From Centroberyx gerrardi (taxonomy: Eukaryota; Chordata; Actinopteri; Beryciformes; Berycidae), in assembly GCF_048128805.1 (NCBI RefSeq), contig NC_135998.1, positions 15,413,656 through 15,477,655 of the forward strand: a stretch of DNA of 64,000 bases. Direction: 5' to 3'. This document shows, piece by piece, positions 24,828 to 36,408 of this stretch. Numbering within the stretch: the first letter of the stretch is position 1; the number at the start of each line of letters is the position of its first letter. A model generated the notes under the pieces. It was not told where the DNA came from. It did not search any database and saw nothing but the letters and a program-made list of their open reading frames with translations. The position numbers and the translations under genes are program-made.

Positions 24828-27800
24828 GCCAAATTGACTCTTTTTTTTTTTTTACTTTATTCTTTGATATTGTTAGACAAATGTTTTCTAAAACTTCTTC
24901 CACAAAGATGACCAAAATATATATTTTTCATTTTTTACAGCATGAATTAATTGAGTCTGAGGTATATCCTTTTTTGACAGTAGGTGATTAACAATTAAAA
25001 CACCACAGAATATATATCTACTACTCAGTTACTGACCTCCCTTTAGAAGAAGTGTTGAAGTGTTTTTTTTTTTTTCCAGTTCATGTTGTTTTTAAAGAAA
25101 ATTATTTGTATTGTCAGTCATTTCGCATATTATAAGTGTAAGGCTTGTGAGAGAATGAAGGCCAAATAGATTTACACCACATTAGGAAAAGAGACGGACT
25201 GTGATTAACTTCTTTATTTACATAGCATTTCTGTCAATAGAGTGGATTCACATTTAAAAAACTGGTTAATGTTATTTCAATCAACCAATCTGCATTTTCA
25301 ACTCTGCAATATTCTACAGTATTTTACATTTAATTACAGTGACAAAGAGTCAAACTGAGCAAAATTAAACATTACACAATTTTGGAGAGAACACTGTTTC
25401 AGAAATCAATCATTCAACTACTTATGAGCCTCATCGCATCTTTCTTCTTGTCCGTCTCGTCTACAATGAAGAGACACTGACAGATTTGTTTGAATCATTA
25501 CAAACATGGCAATATTCATGACTCCATATGGCATGCCTATCATTTTTGGTCAGTTTTAACTAAGAGATGTGTAATTTATAATTCTTCAGTACAACGACTA
25601 CCCCGTAAAGATTTTAAAATCTTTTTCAAATTCTTTAGTGAACGGAGAGTCAACATGGGGAAATGACATGCTGGTATTCAGTGTGTTATTCAGTAGCACT
25701 GTTTGCAACAAGTAAAACACCAGCAAAGTGAGTCAGCTGCTGTATTTAAATAATGGATTCAAATGCAGTCAACCGGTGACTTCAATTATCCATGCGATCC
25801 AGAGTCAACAGTTACATTCAGGCTTGTTTTCTGACTTTTCAGTCCTTTGCATATAAATTAAAAGCCTCGATCTAAAAAGCATACTTATAATTAACACGTG
25901 CATACCGACGCAGAGTTGGAATCATTTTCTGTGTCCAGGGTTGTAATTTTCAAGCTAAATCAGTAAACTGTATCTTTAATTAGCTCAGAGTCACGATTTG
26001 TTTACATGCAGAGATGCTCAACATGCTTTTGAGTTTGACCAATAGTTTTGCTCATCCCTGCTGCAAGACCACACTGACAAACTGAGACCTTAAATCTTTC
26101 CATCAGTGTCCATGCTGCTGTGTATATTTGATTGTTAGTCTAGGCTCCAAAAATATGTGCAAATGAATAAAGTCAGAAAAACATGTGAGAGCTAGTGGTA
26201 ACTGTGGATCCTCAGGACAACTGATGTTAGTAACTGGATGTTCATGGATTCATTTGGAGGTAAAAAGGTAAGATTTTAACACAAGTTAAGTATTGCTTCA
26301 AGGCTTTTAAATATGCGTAGATGTAAATCCATCATCAGTGACAGGACAACTGTAACTGAATCATATGTGTTAATCCTTTCTATGTGGACAAAATATTTTA
26401 CTTACACAACTGTGTATTTGCCAGTAACCGGTATGGGAAATCAGTTACTTTTCTCAATATTTGGTTGCATAATCATCGTCTTAAAATTTGTTGACCTAAA
26501 AAAAGCTGTCGAGTGAGCAGTGGGACAGCATACAAGTCATCACTTATTAAACAAAAAAATAAATTATAAATACAATAGAAACTTGTGGGAAAATAATAAA
26601 ACTATCCTTCAGAAAGTGTAAGTCCAGTGACAGTATAATTGTATATTCTGACATACCGAGTGATATGAATAGAACCAATTGACAAATTATCAATTAAAGA
26701 TGCCCCAAGTAAAACAGTACAGGTGGTATGGAAGAATATATAGGGATTAAGTAGGCCAAATATGAGTGTCCAAGAAAATGAGCCCTGATGATCTTAAATT
26801 ATTACTTTTAGCAGAATATGCCTTTCAATAAGCTAATAGTATCAAAACAATACTCAAAAGCAACTATTTAGGTCCAGTGGAAGTAGGGCCTAGTGATGTC
26901 ATCAGCCGCAACAATCTGCCATCTGTGTGCATGTGGAAATAATTGGCAATAAAATAAAAATATCCTCATGTATGTAGAATATTGAAGAGAAACATATGGA
27001 AGCCCATTCCCGCCACTCAAGAAAATAAAAAAACGACTAAATTGTGAGGTTTTTTTCCTCAGAATTATGAGATATAAAGTCAGAATTCTGAGGAAAAAAA
27101 CCTCACAATTTAGTCGTTTTTTTATTTTATTGAGAGGCGGGAATGGGCTTCCACAGAAACGTCATAGCACAAGTCCCAATGGATCTGCAGTTTGAACACG
27201 GAATGGGGAATTTAGTTTAAAGTATGGAGGAGTTAGCTGACAAAGTTTGGGTGCAATTAGAAATAGAAATATGAGGAAGAAATTAAGTGTTGCTTTGCAA
27301 ACACACTAATTAATCATGTTAACTAGTACAAATTTCATTAAATGACCGAGGGTATGTATTCTGCATTTCAGCTACAATTTAGTCACCATTAGATTATCTC
27401 AGATACCTTTACTTTGGACCGACCTGCATCGTTCAAATCTCACACAGCTCTGTTTACATTCTCACTGTGCCTGCAGACGTTTGGTGAGCTGCCAGATGAA
27501 GTGACAGACAGCAGAACATGTGTGGACAAGTGAAAGGCAGTGAGGTAACTATTATACAGTTATAATAATTATTTGTAGAAATATAACTCGTACTGTAATA
27601 TGCTCAAATGTTCCCCTCACAATAAAAATGCAAACGTAGCTTAGACTTGTTTACGACAAAACAAAAACTGATGTCATGTCTCTACCTTCCCTTCCACGTC
27701 ACCCACCCTTACTCTGTGTCCTTGTCTGATTTCCTCAACTCTTATCTCAAAAAACACTCAGATTCTACAGTTGGTTCCAAATTACACTTTGATGCAAACT

Positions 27801-28375
27801 TGAGCGAGACTGACGGACAAGCACCTTGCTGGACATTTCAGAAAGAAATCTATGTTTTATGAGGCAGGTTGAGATGTGATGCAGATAAACTGAGCTATAT
27901 AACTCCAGACAACCCTGTCTCAGCTATCTTTATCGTGGCCTTTCCAGCTGCAACTGACAGACAGGCGGGCGATTCGGTTGACAGACACACACTCACAATT
28001 TTAAAGGGGCTGACTCTGTAACCAATAGGGAAAGGGTCTGGGAGAGCATGTGCTGTCAAACCTTTGCATGTACTGGCATGTTTGTTGTAGTATGTGACCT
28101 TTGGGGACCAAGTTTTTGCTTTAAGCTGCAGAGTTTCAGCTAGTGGTGTGAAAGAAGAGAAACGTTATCTACAGGATATCTAATCAAAGAAAAAAAACAA
28201 AACAAAAAAGCAATCAAGAAACTAGCTCAATCATTAAGTCAATACTAAAAATGTCAGGAGGCGGAATCAAGTAGATGCAAACAGTGATGATGTATCATAA
28301 TGTCTGATCTCTTTAACTGTCAAATCCTTTCTTTTGGGTCATTAACACAAGGCTTTGTCTTGGTTGTCCAATCAT
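24828..28375. other. Convergent 3' UTRs of the MADF-BESS gene and rnf185
   Basis: About 3.5 kb between two stop codons that face each other. It has poly-T runs after the MADF-BESS stop, plus-strand ATTAAA (24994) and AATAAA (26165), minus-strand AATAAA at 25213-25218 (on plus, TTTATT), and the hairpin MITE at 26997-27153. No further coding exon is seen. Confidence 0.55.
26997..27153. mobile_element. Palindromic hairpin MITE
   Basis: TGGAAGCCCATTCCCGCC at the left end is repeated inverted at the right end, and the complementarity runs nearly to the centre (AAACGACTAAATTGTGAGG, then TTTTTTTCCTCAGAATT). Each arm is about 78 bp with only a few mismatches. The whole 157 bp is essentially one hairpin with no coding capacity. 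On the minus strand the right arm carries two overlapping AATAAA hexamers at 27121-27131. Confidence 0.75.
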
Positions 28376-30789
28376 TTATGCAATTAGCAGCCAAAACATA
28401 ATCACCAGAGCGACAAACAGGAAGAGTCGAGACAGGAACTGCTCATCTGTGTGTTGTGGCGTCCCAGGGGCAGCTGTGTGGGGGAATCAATTGTTTAGCA
28501 GAGGTTATTTGATATCATGATAAACAAAGATGCAGTGTGGTCGTGGCACAGTATGGTTCAGTATGTAAATCATAAATACCTGGTGGAGGTCTTCCATCAT
28601 TGATGTTAAAAGCTGTAGCGAAAATACCAAATGGAAAGGCACCGATTCCAAACGACATTTGGAAACCTCCATCTCCAAAGCCAAATCCTTGAAATCCCTG
28701 TAATATATTTTTTTCTCACATGAACATAACATCTTTTGTGTGCATCCTCTCAATGTTTAGCCACGTCTAAAGATCTAAATATCTGAAGTAAAAGCAATCT
28801 AACAAAAGTGAGATGTGACGCAATGGCCAATGCAATTTGGTGTCATTCTCAAGAGAGGCTTCTCCACCTCAGTCGCAGCATCTAATGGATCCCAGTGGGA
28901 AAGGTCCTTTTGTTAATGAATTAAGTGCAATGTGGGACTACAGCAACTGCATCATCCAGTGTAATAGTTTCATCATGAATGGATCATGCAACTCAAAAGC
29001 TGACATTGCACAGGAACGTTCCAAATACATCAGTTTTAAAACGCCGGACATTAGGGGGCCTAAATGTACGGATCTGACTGGCACAATGTAAGATCATATG
29101 GTTAGTTGTTACCATGCAATAGAACTGGTACGTAGTACTTACTCCACGATTTTCTGGCTCAGGCCTTTGCCCTTGTGGTCGTGGAGGCGTTCGTTCTCTA
29201 TAACAAAAAAAACACATTTGAAACGGCATTAAAATATAAAAACGAAATATAAAAAAATGCAATTTCTAAGTGATTTACGCTCAATCAACTTTATGAAATA
29301 CTGCATTACAGAATGTGAATGGAACATATTCACTACTGGAAGAGAGCAACTAGGTAACACATTAAGCCTGACACATGATATTTAAAATGTGAAGATTAAC
29401 AAATATACTACCCACCTTGGGTCCTGCTGGCCTGTGCTCCCCCGGCCGTATAAAGGGATAACTTTGTCCCGACTGATGCCCGCTTTGCACACTGGACACA
29501 CCTGTCTGTTGGGTCTAGTCTCCAACCACTGCAGAAACATTAAGAAATTTTAAGGAACTGACTTTGATTGCATCGATTATAATGCATCAGTGACAACGCA
29601 CTGTCTCTTTGTTAATTTGAAAATGTTGGAAAAAGGAGAAAACAGAGATCATTCAACTCACCTGATGCAAACAAGGCCAACTAATTGAGAGGTGATGCAA
29701 GGGAAGATGAAGATGAAGTTGAGATGTCGGACAGGGGAAGAAAACATTTGATTAGAGAAACATTAGATTCATCCTGAATAAAACAGGCTATGCATAATGT
29801 ATTACATCTAATACAAAGGAAAATGGTGCATTTGTATTTCCAAAGTTGACAAGCAACTCTCTATACTAGTGGCAAGTTCAGGACAAACTCACCTGCTGAA
29901 GAGAAAGTTGTACTATACTGAACTAGAACATTCCCCAAATTGACAAATTGTGTGCTTTCTTCAGGATTGAACTTCTCTTTGAAAAGTTAAACTGAACAAC
30001 TAGGAAGAATAATAACTAATAACTAAACAGACAGAGGTTGAGTTTCCCCTGTAGGGGCAGACATGGCTGTAGAGCTTGGAAACTTTCTGTAGATCCTAAC
30101 CAGGCTGTCAAATTCAGAATAGAGGCAAGCTGGCTTACACACACAGCAATACTGTGCTATAGGCTACTATGTTACACTATACTGTGTTACACCAGGCTTG
30201 TGTCTGGACTACTACTTTTACAGAATTATACTTCAATAAAAATGAACTCAACCCAAAATTAAAGTATTTTGCAAAGATATTTGGAGGAATAATTAATTTA
30301 CGTCCTGTGACGACTAGAACCACATATTGTTCTTCTTCTCTCAGTGTTGGTGCATTGTTTGTTTGTTTTTAGTATACAGGCTACAGACATACATATAATA
30401 TTAAATGTAGAAGATTTCCACAAAGTACATTTTAGTCTCAGAAAGGTTCTGGTTGTGGACTCGCTGTCTGCTGCCTTTGATCTCAACCATAGACTGTTAA
30501 AGGTCTCAACTAGGACAGTTCTTGGTCTTGTCCTGCTCTCGACCAGGGTGCTCTAGACTGCAAGCCTGTTTGAAGTGGGTGCAACGCTGTAAACACAAGT
30601 CATGGATGACACCTACCAGAAGAGGTGTCCACACAGGCTGATCACTGCATCCTTTGAGGTGTCCAGGCAAATGTTACACTCGAAAGTGCTGTCCTGGTTG
30701 CCGCTGTCGCCCCCGGTCGAGCTGCTGGAGCCAGGATTTGGGCTCTCGGTGGCCGCAGAGCCAGAGGCTGGAGGGGCAGCGCTCGCCAT
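28376..30789 (-). CDS. rnf185: rnf185, RING-type E3 ubiquitin ligase of the ER/mitochondria
   Basis: RNF185 is a membrane E3 ligase in ER-associated degradation and mitophagy control. Six coding exons on minus: 30789-30617, 29680-29662, 29528-29416, 29197-29143, 28697-28580 and 28473-28376, all GT-AG, summing to 191 aa (human 192). The C3HC4 RING spans residues 38-78: C38, C41, C53, H55, C58, C61, C75, C78 (from [18 protein letters not shown] to CPVCKAG). Conserved [17 protein letters not shown] and a glycine-phenylalanine stretch follow. Two hydrophobic segments, about 132-152 and 172-191, anchor the tail; it ends [13 protein letters not shown] as in other vertebrates. Exon 2 is a 19-nt microexon encoding WPCLHQ inside the RING. 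The N terminus ([10 protein letters not shown]) is Ser/Gly-rich. Confidence 0.98.
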
Positions 30790-31260
30790 TTAACGTTAGG
30801 TCCACAAAACAAGAGGTGTAGGTGGGGTGTTCCGCCGGCCCCCAGCCCTTCAAAACATACACATACGGATGTCCGATGGATGGGATTTGTAGCTAAACAA
30901 AAAGGAGAAAGAGACGAGAGACTACGTTTGAAAAAATGAATGTAAACTAAGCCCAGCCAGTTTAAAAAACACAACCAACAAATGTTAGCTAGCTCTAGCT
31001 AACTGAAGCTAACGTTAGCAAGCGAGGGTTGAGCAAGAATGACTCTTCCGTTGCTGGATTGTTTACAAAATAAAGCGATAAACAATAAACATCACTGCCT
31101 CGACTAGCGTTAAACCAAACTGTCGCTGGCAGCGCAGGTGATATCCTGACTACACAACCCTAACTTACACTGGGAAGTTGTCAAGTTAAATTCTTACAGC
31201 TGATTGCATCACAGCTCCGCCGCACGACCCGGTAGTTGCAGATCCCAGTGGGCGGGGCCA
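30790..31260 (-). promoter_or_regulatory. rnf185: rnf185 upstream region with GCTAACGTTAGC motif
   Basis: Immediately upstream of the rnf185 start codon is TAACGTTAGG (30791-30800), and at 30983-31019 a block reads TGTTAGCTAGCTCTAGCTAA then GAAGCTAACGTTAGC. CpG frequency is raised. This matches the motif class upstream of dgcr2 and ess2. The transcription start was not located. Confidence 0.45.
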
Positions 31261-33872
31261 AAATACCTCCATGTATACACACCAAGGAGGTTCTATATTA
31301 ACATACACACTTCCAGACAGGACTTACAGACAAAACTGGAGGATATACGTTGGGCAGTACTGATGTCTAGATTTAGACAGTATCAATTTGGTCAGGTCTT
31401 ATGACGGATGATGTTGCCAACCCGTCTCTATATACATTTTTGGCTACAAACATGACCATAACACCGGATCTGCGTCAGGCGCTGGCCACAACCACAACCA
31501 CGGAACCTTTTTTTTGTTTTTTAATTTAAACTTTATTGATAATCAAACATCTGTACTTCGGAATGCAAAACGAGCAGGTCCAGGGCAAACTTATCAAAAA
31601 ATGTATAAATTGAAAAATATTCACATATATGATGGCAGCAGACAGTGTTCTTTTTTCCCCTTTTCTTTTTTAACCTCATTTTGAACAAAATAAATCATAA
31701 TATCACTTCCACCTATTACATGGCCAGTTTTTTTAAACAAAGTTTTGCACATCAGTCCACCAAAAGGCACATGAGCTATTCAATGTTCAACTTAAACTTT
31801 TCCAAAACATTTATAACTGAATATATCCTATGCAATATCTTAAACGAACCCTCTCTCACTCTTTGAGACCCTCCACGCTTTAGGCTACTTCAGTTCAGAT
31901 CGCTAAAAACTGAAGAATGGAAATGGTTTTCTGTAGCCTAATTGTATTTCTTACAGCAACCTACCATCAGGGATTGTGTCCGGAAGTAATGGCATGATTA
32001 GGAGGAAATCTATTGGTTCTCCAAACCGCTTGTCTTTTTGTGATTGGACTATTCTTGGATTATAGCGCCTCCTAGAGGGCGCTGTTCACTTCATGATGAC
32101 TGTGTATAAAAGTCATCATGACGACTGTCACACTTAGCCTGCAAAAAGTGAGAAGTGACAAAGTGAGAGGTTTGTGACATTTGACCAACTCCTCAAATAA
32201 TCTTAAAAAAAAGAAACATTTGTTTGTAGTGTCTGCTTAGTTTTTTTTATTTTTTATTATTGTGCTTCAAAAAGAAAGCATCCATTCTAAACATATATTC
32301 GTAATTTTCTATTAATAATAATAATGATGATAATGAATAAACATTGAAATAATTTCCTAATACTTTTCATGAACATTCTAATAGGCTAATTTTAATGCCT
32401 ATCCACATATTTATCCTTAATTCATTCACAAATGTGACTGTGTTCTCTTCTATACCGTTTCAGTTTAGATAATTAGTGTTGATTAACAGGTGCTGTTTCT
32501 TGCAGTTTAGTGTCAAGATTAACATTGTCTACCAAACAAGGAAGGCGTATTATCTGGATGTCTGTGGCCTTCTTTCCTGTTGCAAAACTGTCGATGGAAG
32601 TACACCCTGTTTTCTCATGGTAGAAATGGTTGCAGTGTTTTCAAACAGAGTTCATACATTAGAGACACATTACTTATTCTGCGTCCACTCTAGGATTTGC
32701 TCTGCATCCTCCAGAAAACTGGGCCTTTTGGGTATTTCAACACCACAGGTTGTAGGCTTAACTGTTTTGTTTTTTGTTTTGTTTTATTTTGTTGTTACTG
32801 CTTTACATATCAGCTCTCTATTATGTAATATTGCAAGTTGTGTGACTCAACCTGCCTTAGAAATTCATCAACTTTCAGTTCCTGAAAAGTTGCAGCACAG
32901 AAAAAGGGACCTAAACCATTGACTGACCCTTACTTTTATTTGTTTATTTTTTTTGCCTTATAACTAGAAAATAACAGAATCTCTCTTATGTTTATACAAT
33001 AAACAAAACACATTGGCATACCGTGCTTCAGTATACACTGACACACTGTTGACAAAAAGCCATCAAAAGATAAAATATGCCACATTTTATCTTTCCTCCA
33101 TTCCCTGACCCAAGTGTCTCCTGACGGTCCTTGATTCCGGTTCAGATAGCAGCTGCCTGGACCGGCGCTGCTTCAGGCCCAGACAGCTGATGGCTCTTCC
33201 TAACTTGCCTAAAAACAACCTGGGCAGCAGAGACGGCACTGTTACTGTTTCCCTTTAATAAGTAAATAATAAGACAGGAGCGCCATGCTCTGCAAAGAAC
33301 CACAACTGTCTGTCTGAGCGGAGGCCAGTTGGGCGATGAACTATGATCACAGCATCCAGACACTTTGCAATCAGTTTTTGATTTGCCTTAAATCACTACT
33401 ATCGATTTTAGAATGTGACATTATACTAAAACATATACATTGCTGTGTATGTTTAAGTTTACAAGTAGCACAACCAAGTTGAATATTAATAGTAAACTGC
33501 GTATAACATAATCGTAATGTTATTTATATTTGTCATGGTGTAAAAAACAATGAGGTTTTTATGGCACCAGAGAATAGGTTCTTATTAAAGGCTCACCCAT
33601 TATGAGCACACAATAGGCTATAATCTCAACTGTCTGGAATTGATAATTATCATGAAAAACAAGGGGCCAAAGATTTATTCAAATGTAAAACAGATGTTTT
33701 CATACATGTTCTTTTATAATTTAATACATTTCTAATCAAAAGTGGTATTCATTTACATAGTATCACACTAAATTCATATTTCAAGTGTTTAACATATACA
33801 GTCATGGCATGTTGCATCTATTTAAAACTATAAAATCCACCTGGTCATCAATAGCAAAGGTTACATCTTTAA
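31261..33872. other. rnf185-GPCR spacer, no gene seen
   Basis: AT-rich spacer. At about 31505-31545 the minus strand reads ATCAATAAAGTTT followed by an A-rich run, like the 3' end of a retrotransposed copy, but its body cannot be assigned. The longest frame (32476-32922, plus) shows no domain and low-complexity composition. A minus-strand AATAAA at 33674-33679 is the likely poly(A) signal of the GPCR gene. Confidence 0.5.
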
Positions 33873-34889
33873 TCAGCAGATTTCCATTGACTTGGACCTT
33901 GAGGGGCTAAGGCCACCTGTGCGCCAATCGTCTGCCATTGCATTCTCTATCCTCGACATGAAAGACCGCTTTAGGGTTTGTTGAAAGTCATTACCAATAA
34001 ACACGTAGAGAACAGGGTTTATGAAGCTGTTTGCTGCGGCCAGAGTGCCGCCCACCTTCAGGCCGGTCTGAATCACGTCCAGGCTGTGGTTGCTGAAGTC
34101 AAACTCCAACAGAACAAAGGTGTGGTAGGGAACCCAGCAGATGAAAAAGGTCAAGATGAGCGCAGCCATCACCTTGTAAGGCTTCGTGGACTTGATGGTC
34201 AAACTTCTCAGCTTCACACAAAGCACCGAGCAGCAGAAGACGATGATCAGAAAAGGGATCACGAACCCGCAGATGAATCGAGTCAGCGCCACTGCCTTGT
34301 GTCTAGAAAGCGACATGTAATCGGTGTAGCACTGTGTGACCGACCCATGGACCTTGGTCTGTCTGTAGACCAGCGCAGGCACGGTCAGGACAGCAGAGAG
34401 GACCCACATGAGGACCACAACTCCGGACGCTTTCCGGACCGTCCGGTGGTTCTGCGACCACACAGGGAATGAGACCATTACACAGCGATCGGTGCTGATC
34501 AGAACCAGCAGGAAAACGCTGCTGTACATGTTGAGGAACAGGGCCGAGGAGATGAGCTTGCACAAGACCTGCCCAAAAGGCCAGTGCGAGGTCACCACAT
34601 AGACTATTTCCAAGGGCAGGCAGGCACAGAATAGAAAGTCTGAAATGGCCAGGCTGATGTACCAGGTGGTGTGGACCGTCCTTTTCATTTTCCACCCGGT
34701 GATCCAGATCACCATACCGTTTCCTCCAAGGCCAATAACAGATATAATAACATTGATTGCCACCAGAGTGTCAGCCAAGAAGGACTTGGTGCTGATGAAA
34801 GTCCCTACTCCATCTGTGGAGGAGTTGTAATCGGTTCCATTGTCTGGAGAGTAATCTTCATAATCAACATAGTCCACCAGTCCCTCCAT
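33873..34889 (-). CDS. cmklr1: Chemerin/chemoattractant receptor-like GPCR (cmklr1-like)
   Basis: A class A seven-helix receptor of 338 aa in one coding exon. It groups with CMKLR1 by the motifs FPVWSQNHRTVR after helix 3, TRFICGFVIPFLI in helix 5, CWVPYHTFVLLE in helix 6 and NSFINPVLYVFIGNDF in helix 7. Key sites are N-glycosylation sequons at NGT and NSS in the N terminus, acidic tyrosines (YVDYEDY, 7-13) that could be sulfated, a C110-C187 disulfide pair, DRC (134-136) where most receptors have DRY, and NPVLY (291-295). The start is MEGLVDY at 34889: a CTTTAG acceptor lies just upstream (exon edge 34903), and a non-coding exon ends at a GTGAGT donor at 35040. In CMKLR1 the ligand is chemerin. 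Synteny with iscu, tmem119, selplg and coro1c supports CMKLR1, though a teleost paralogue is possible. Confidence 0.87.
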   Translation of the reverse strand: MEGLVDYVDYEDYSPDNGTDYNSSTDGVGTFISTKSFLADTLVAINVIISVIGLGGNGMVIWITGWKMKRTVHTTWYISLAISDFLFCACLPLEIVYVVTSHWPFGQVLCKLISSALFLNMYSSVFLLVLISTDRCVMVSFPVWSQNHRTVRKASGVVVLMWVLSAVLTVPALVYRQTKVHGSVTQCYTDYMSLSRHKAVALTRFICGFVIPFLIIVFCCSVLCVKLRSLTIKSTKPYKVMAALILTFFICWVPYHTFVLLEFDFSNHSLDVIQTGLKVGGTLAAANSFINPVLYVFIGNDFQQTLKRSFMSRIENAMADDWRTGGLSPSRSKSMEIC

Positions 34890-35744
34890 GATAATTACTG
34901 CTCCTAAAGCATGAAACACAACTCACTGGTTTACAAACATAGAAACACATAAAACACAGCACATTGCTAGTAAGAAAAGATCTCTGAGTACAACATATAA
35001 AACTAATTTACATTATAAAATTGTCCTGAGAGGACTCACCTTCTGTCAGTGTTATAGGAAGCGATCAGTGTAAAGTGTCATCGCAGAATGCCCCTCGCCT
35101 TGATTCAACTTCTCACTTCTGTTTCCTGGGCTGTGTCTGACTTGACACTTACGAAATCAACAGGATAAGCTACTCATCAGATTTGATATGTCATGGAACA
35201 ACTGAGAAACTGTCCCTCCCTCATTTATTGACAACTAGATTGACTGACTGAGAACATATTATATTAAGTACTAAAACGTTGCATGCTTTTGAGGGAGACC
35301 AGCAGTTTGAGAAGCCCCAGTTGATCACATGAGAGGATGAAATCACTGAAAAAATACTTACTTTCATTGTTGACGTTTTTAAGATATGTACACTATTTCA
35401 TGTTGCAAGCTCTCTGTCCCTACAGTGCTTGCAACAGCATGATGTGTAGACTGTGGTAGGACTGTAGGACTATAGTCTGTTGTAATTTCGTATAGGGGAT
35501 TTTTTTTAAACCCACCCCCCACCACCCTACCCACACACACCTGACCTTTTTCTATTTCTTCTGCGACATACTGTATACTGAATGGCTTGTTGTCCATGTT
35601 ATAGAGGGGGTTCATCAGCATCATGGGCAGCACAAGCCATGACACACTGATGGGTGGTTTGCTTTGCTTCTTGTCCTTCAACATCTTTAATGGTGCAAGG
35701 CCCATCAACAGACATATTATTATATATATTATATATAATTGAAT

Positions 35745-35905
35745 TCACTTACACTAATCTGTTTATTTCTGCGCTTTTAATACGTCCATTCAGTGCCTTT
35801 TATCTATTTTTAATCTATTTTCATTAACGATTTTATTATTGCACGTGGTTGCGTGTTATTCATTATGTGTGTATCTGTGTAGGGTACATAATAAACTTGA
35901 ATTTG
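35745..35905 (+). mobile_element. LINE 3' end remnant
   Basis: A T-rich block (CTATTTTTAATCTATTTTC, GTGTGTATCTGTGTAGGG) ending in ACATAATAAACTTGAATTTGA. An AATAAA word followed by a TTGAATTT tail is typical of truncated fish LINEs. It abuts the iscu promoter. Confidence 0.4.
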
Positions 35906-35906
35906 A

Positions 35907-35916
35907 GCATGCGCAG
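35907..35916 (+). promoter_or_regulatory. iscu: NRF1-like site upstream of iscu
   Basis: GCATGCGCAG lies about 90 bp upstream of the iscu start codon, a good match to the core of the NRF1 consensus (TGCGCATGCGCA). NRF1 drives many nuclear genes for mitochondrial proteins, which suits iscu. Binding is inferred from the motif alone. Confidence 0.5.
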
Positions 35917-36005
35917 CTGTAGTTTAGCTCCACCCCTTCCCAACAAACGATAGTTTAAGAGGCTCGAGGCTGATCTCCAGTTTCATACTGCGTCATTACT
36001 TGAAT

Positions 36006-36347
36006 ATGGCGGGGACAGTGGTGAAGAAGTGCATCAGCCCTCTGCTTTTCCTGAACAGGAGGCTTTCTGCTCCAGAGTTCATCACCCAGTGTTGCTACCA
36101 CGCGAAGGTAAACTCTACAATACATCACAGTTTCCATATAGGCCATATAAGCTAACTACAGACTGTCAGTTTGCTAGCACGCTGTCTGTTAATGTCATCA
36201 TAACATCAGCTAATTGACAGCTTAATAACAATGTTATGAGTAGCTGACAGTGTTGCCGTTGGTTACCTTGCCTAGTTAGAGATGGAGCCGGTTAACCATA
36301 GTGAGCTAGCTTGATAGATAGTTGGTTGAACAAATATACTGCATCAT

Positions 36348-36408
<61 letters not shown>

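Larger units (their letters stand above)
34890..36005. other. Divergent region between the GPCR gene and iscu
   Basis: Holds the 5' non-coding exon of the GPCR gene (ending at 35040, its upstream edge not determined), an AT-rich middle, a LINE-tail remnant at 35745-35905 and the short iscu promoter. No coding exon is seen. Confidence 0.55.

Noticed and set aside
32476-32922. 148-codon plus-strand open frame
   Set aside because: No domain or family resemblance; composition resembles translated AT-rich spacer, and there is no supporting exon structure apart from a chance TTGCAG before it.
33978-34472. 164-codon plus-strand frame opposite the GPCR
   Set aside because: Shadow of the receptor coding sequence, no family similarity.
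34904-34919. Longer GPCR N terminus starting upstream of 34889
   Set aside because: It would need a GTG start and crosses a good CTTTAG splice acceptor; the ATG at 34889 is better.
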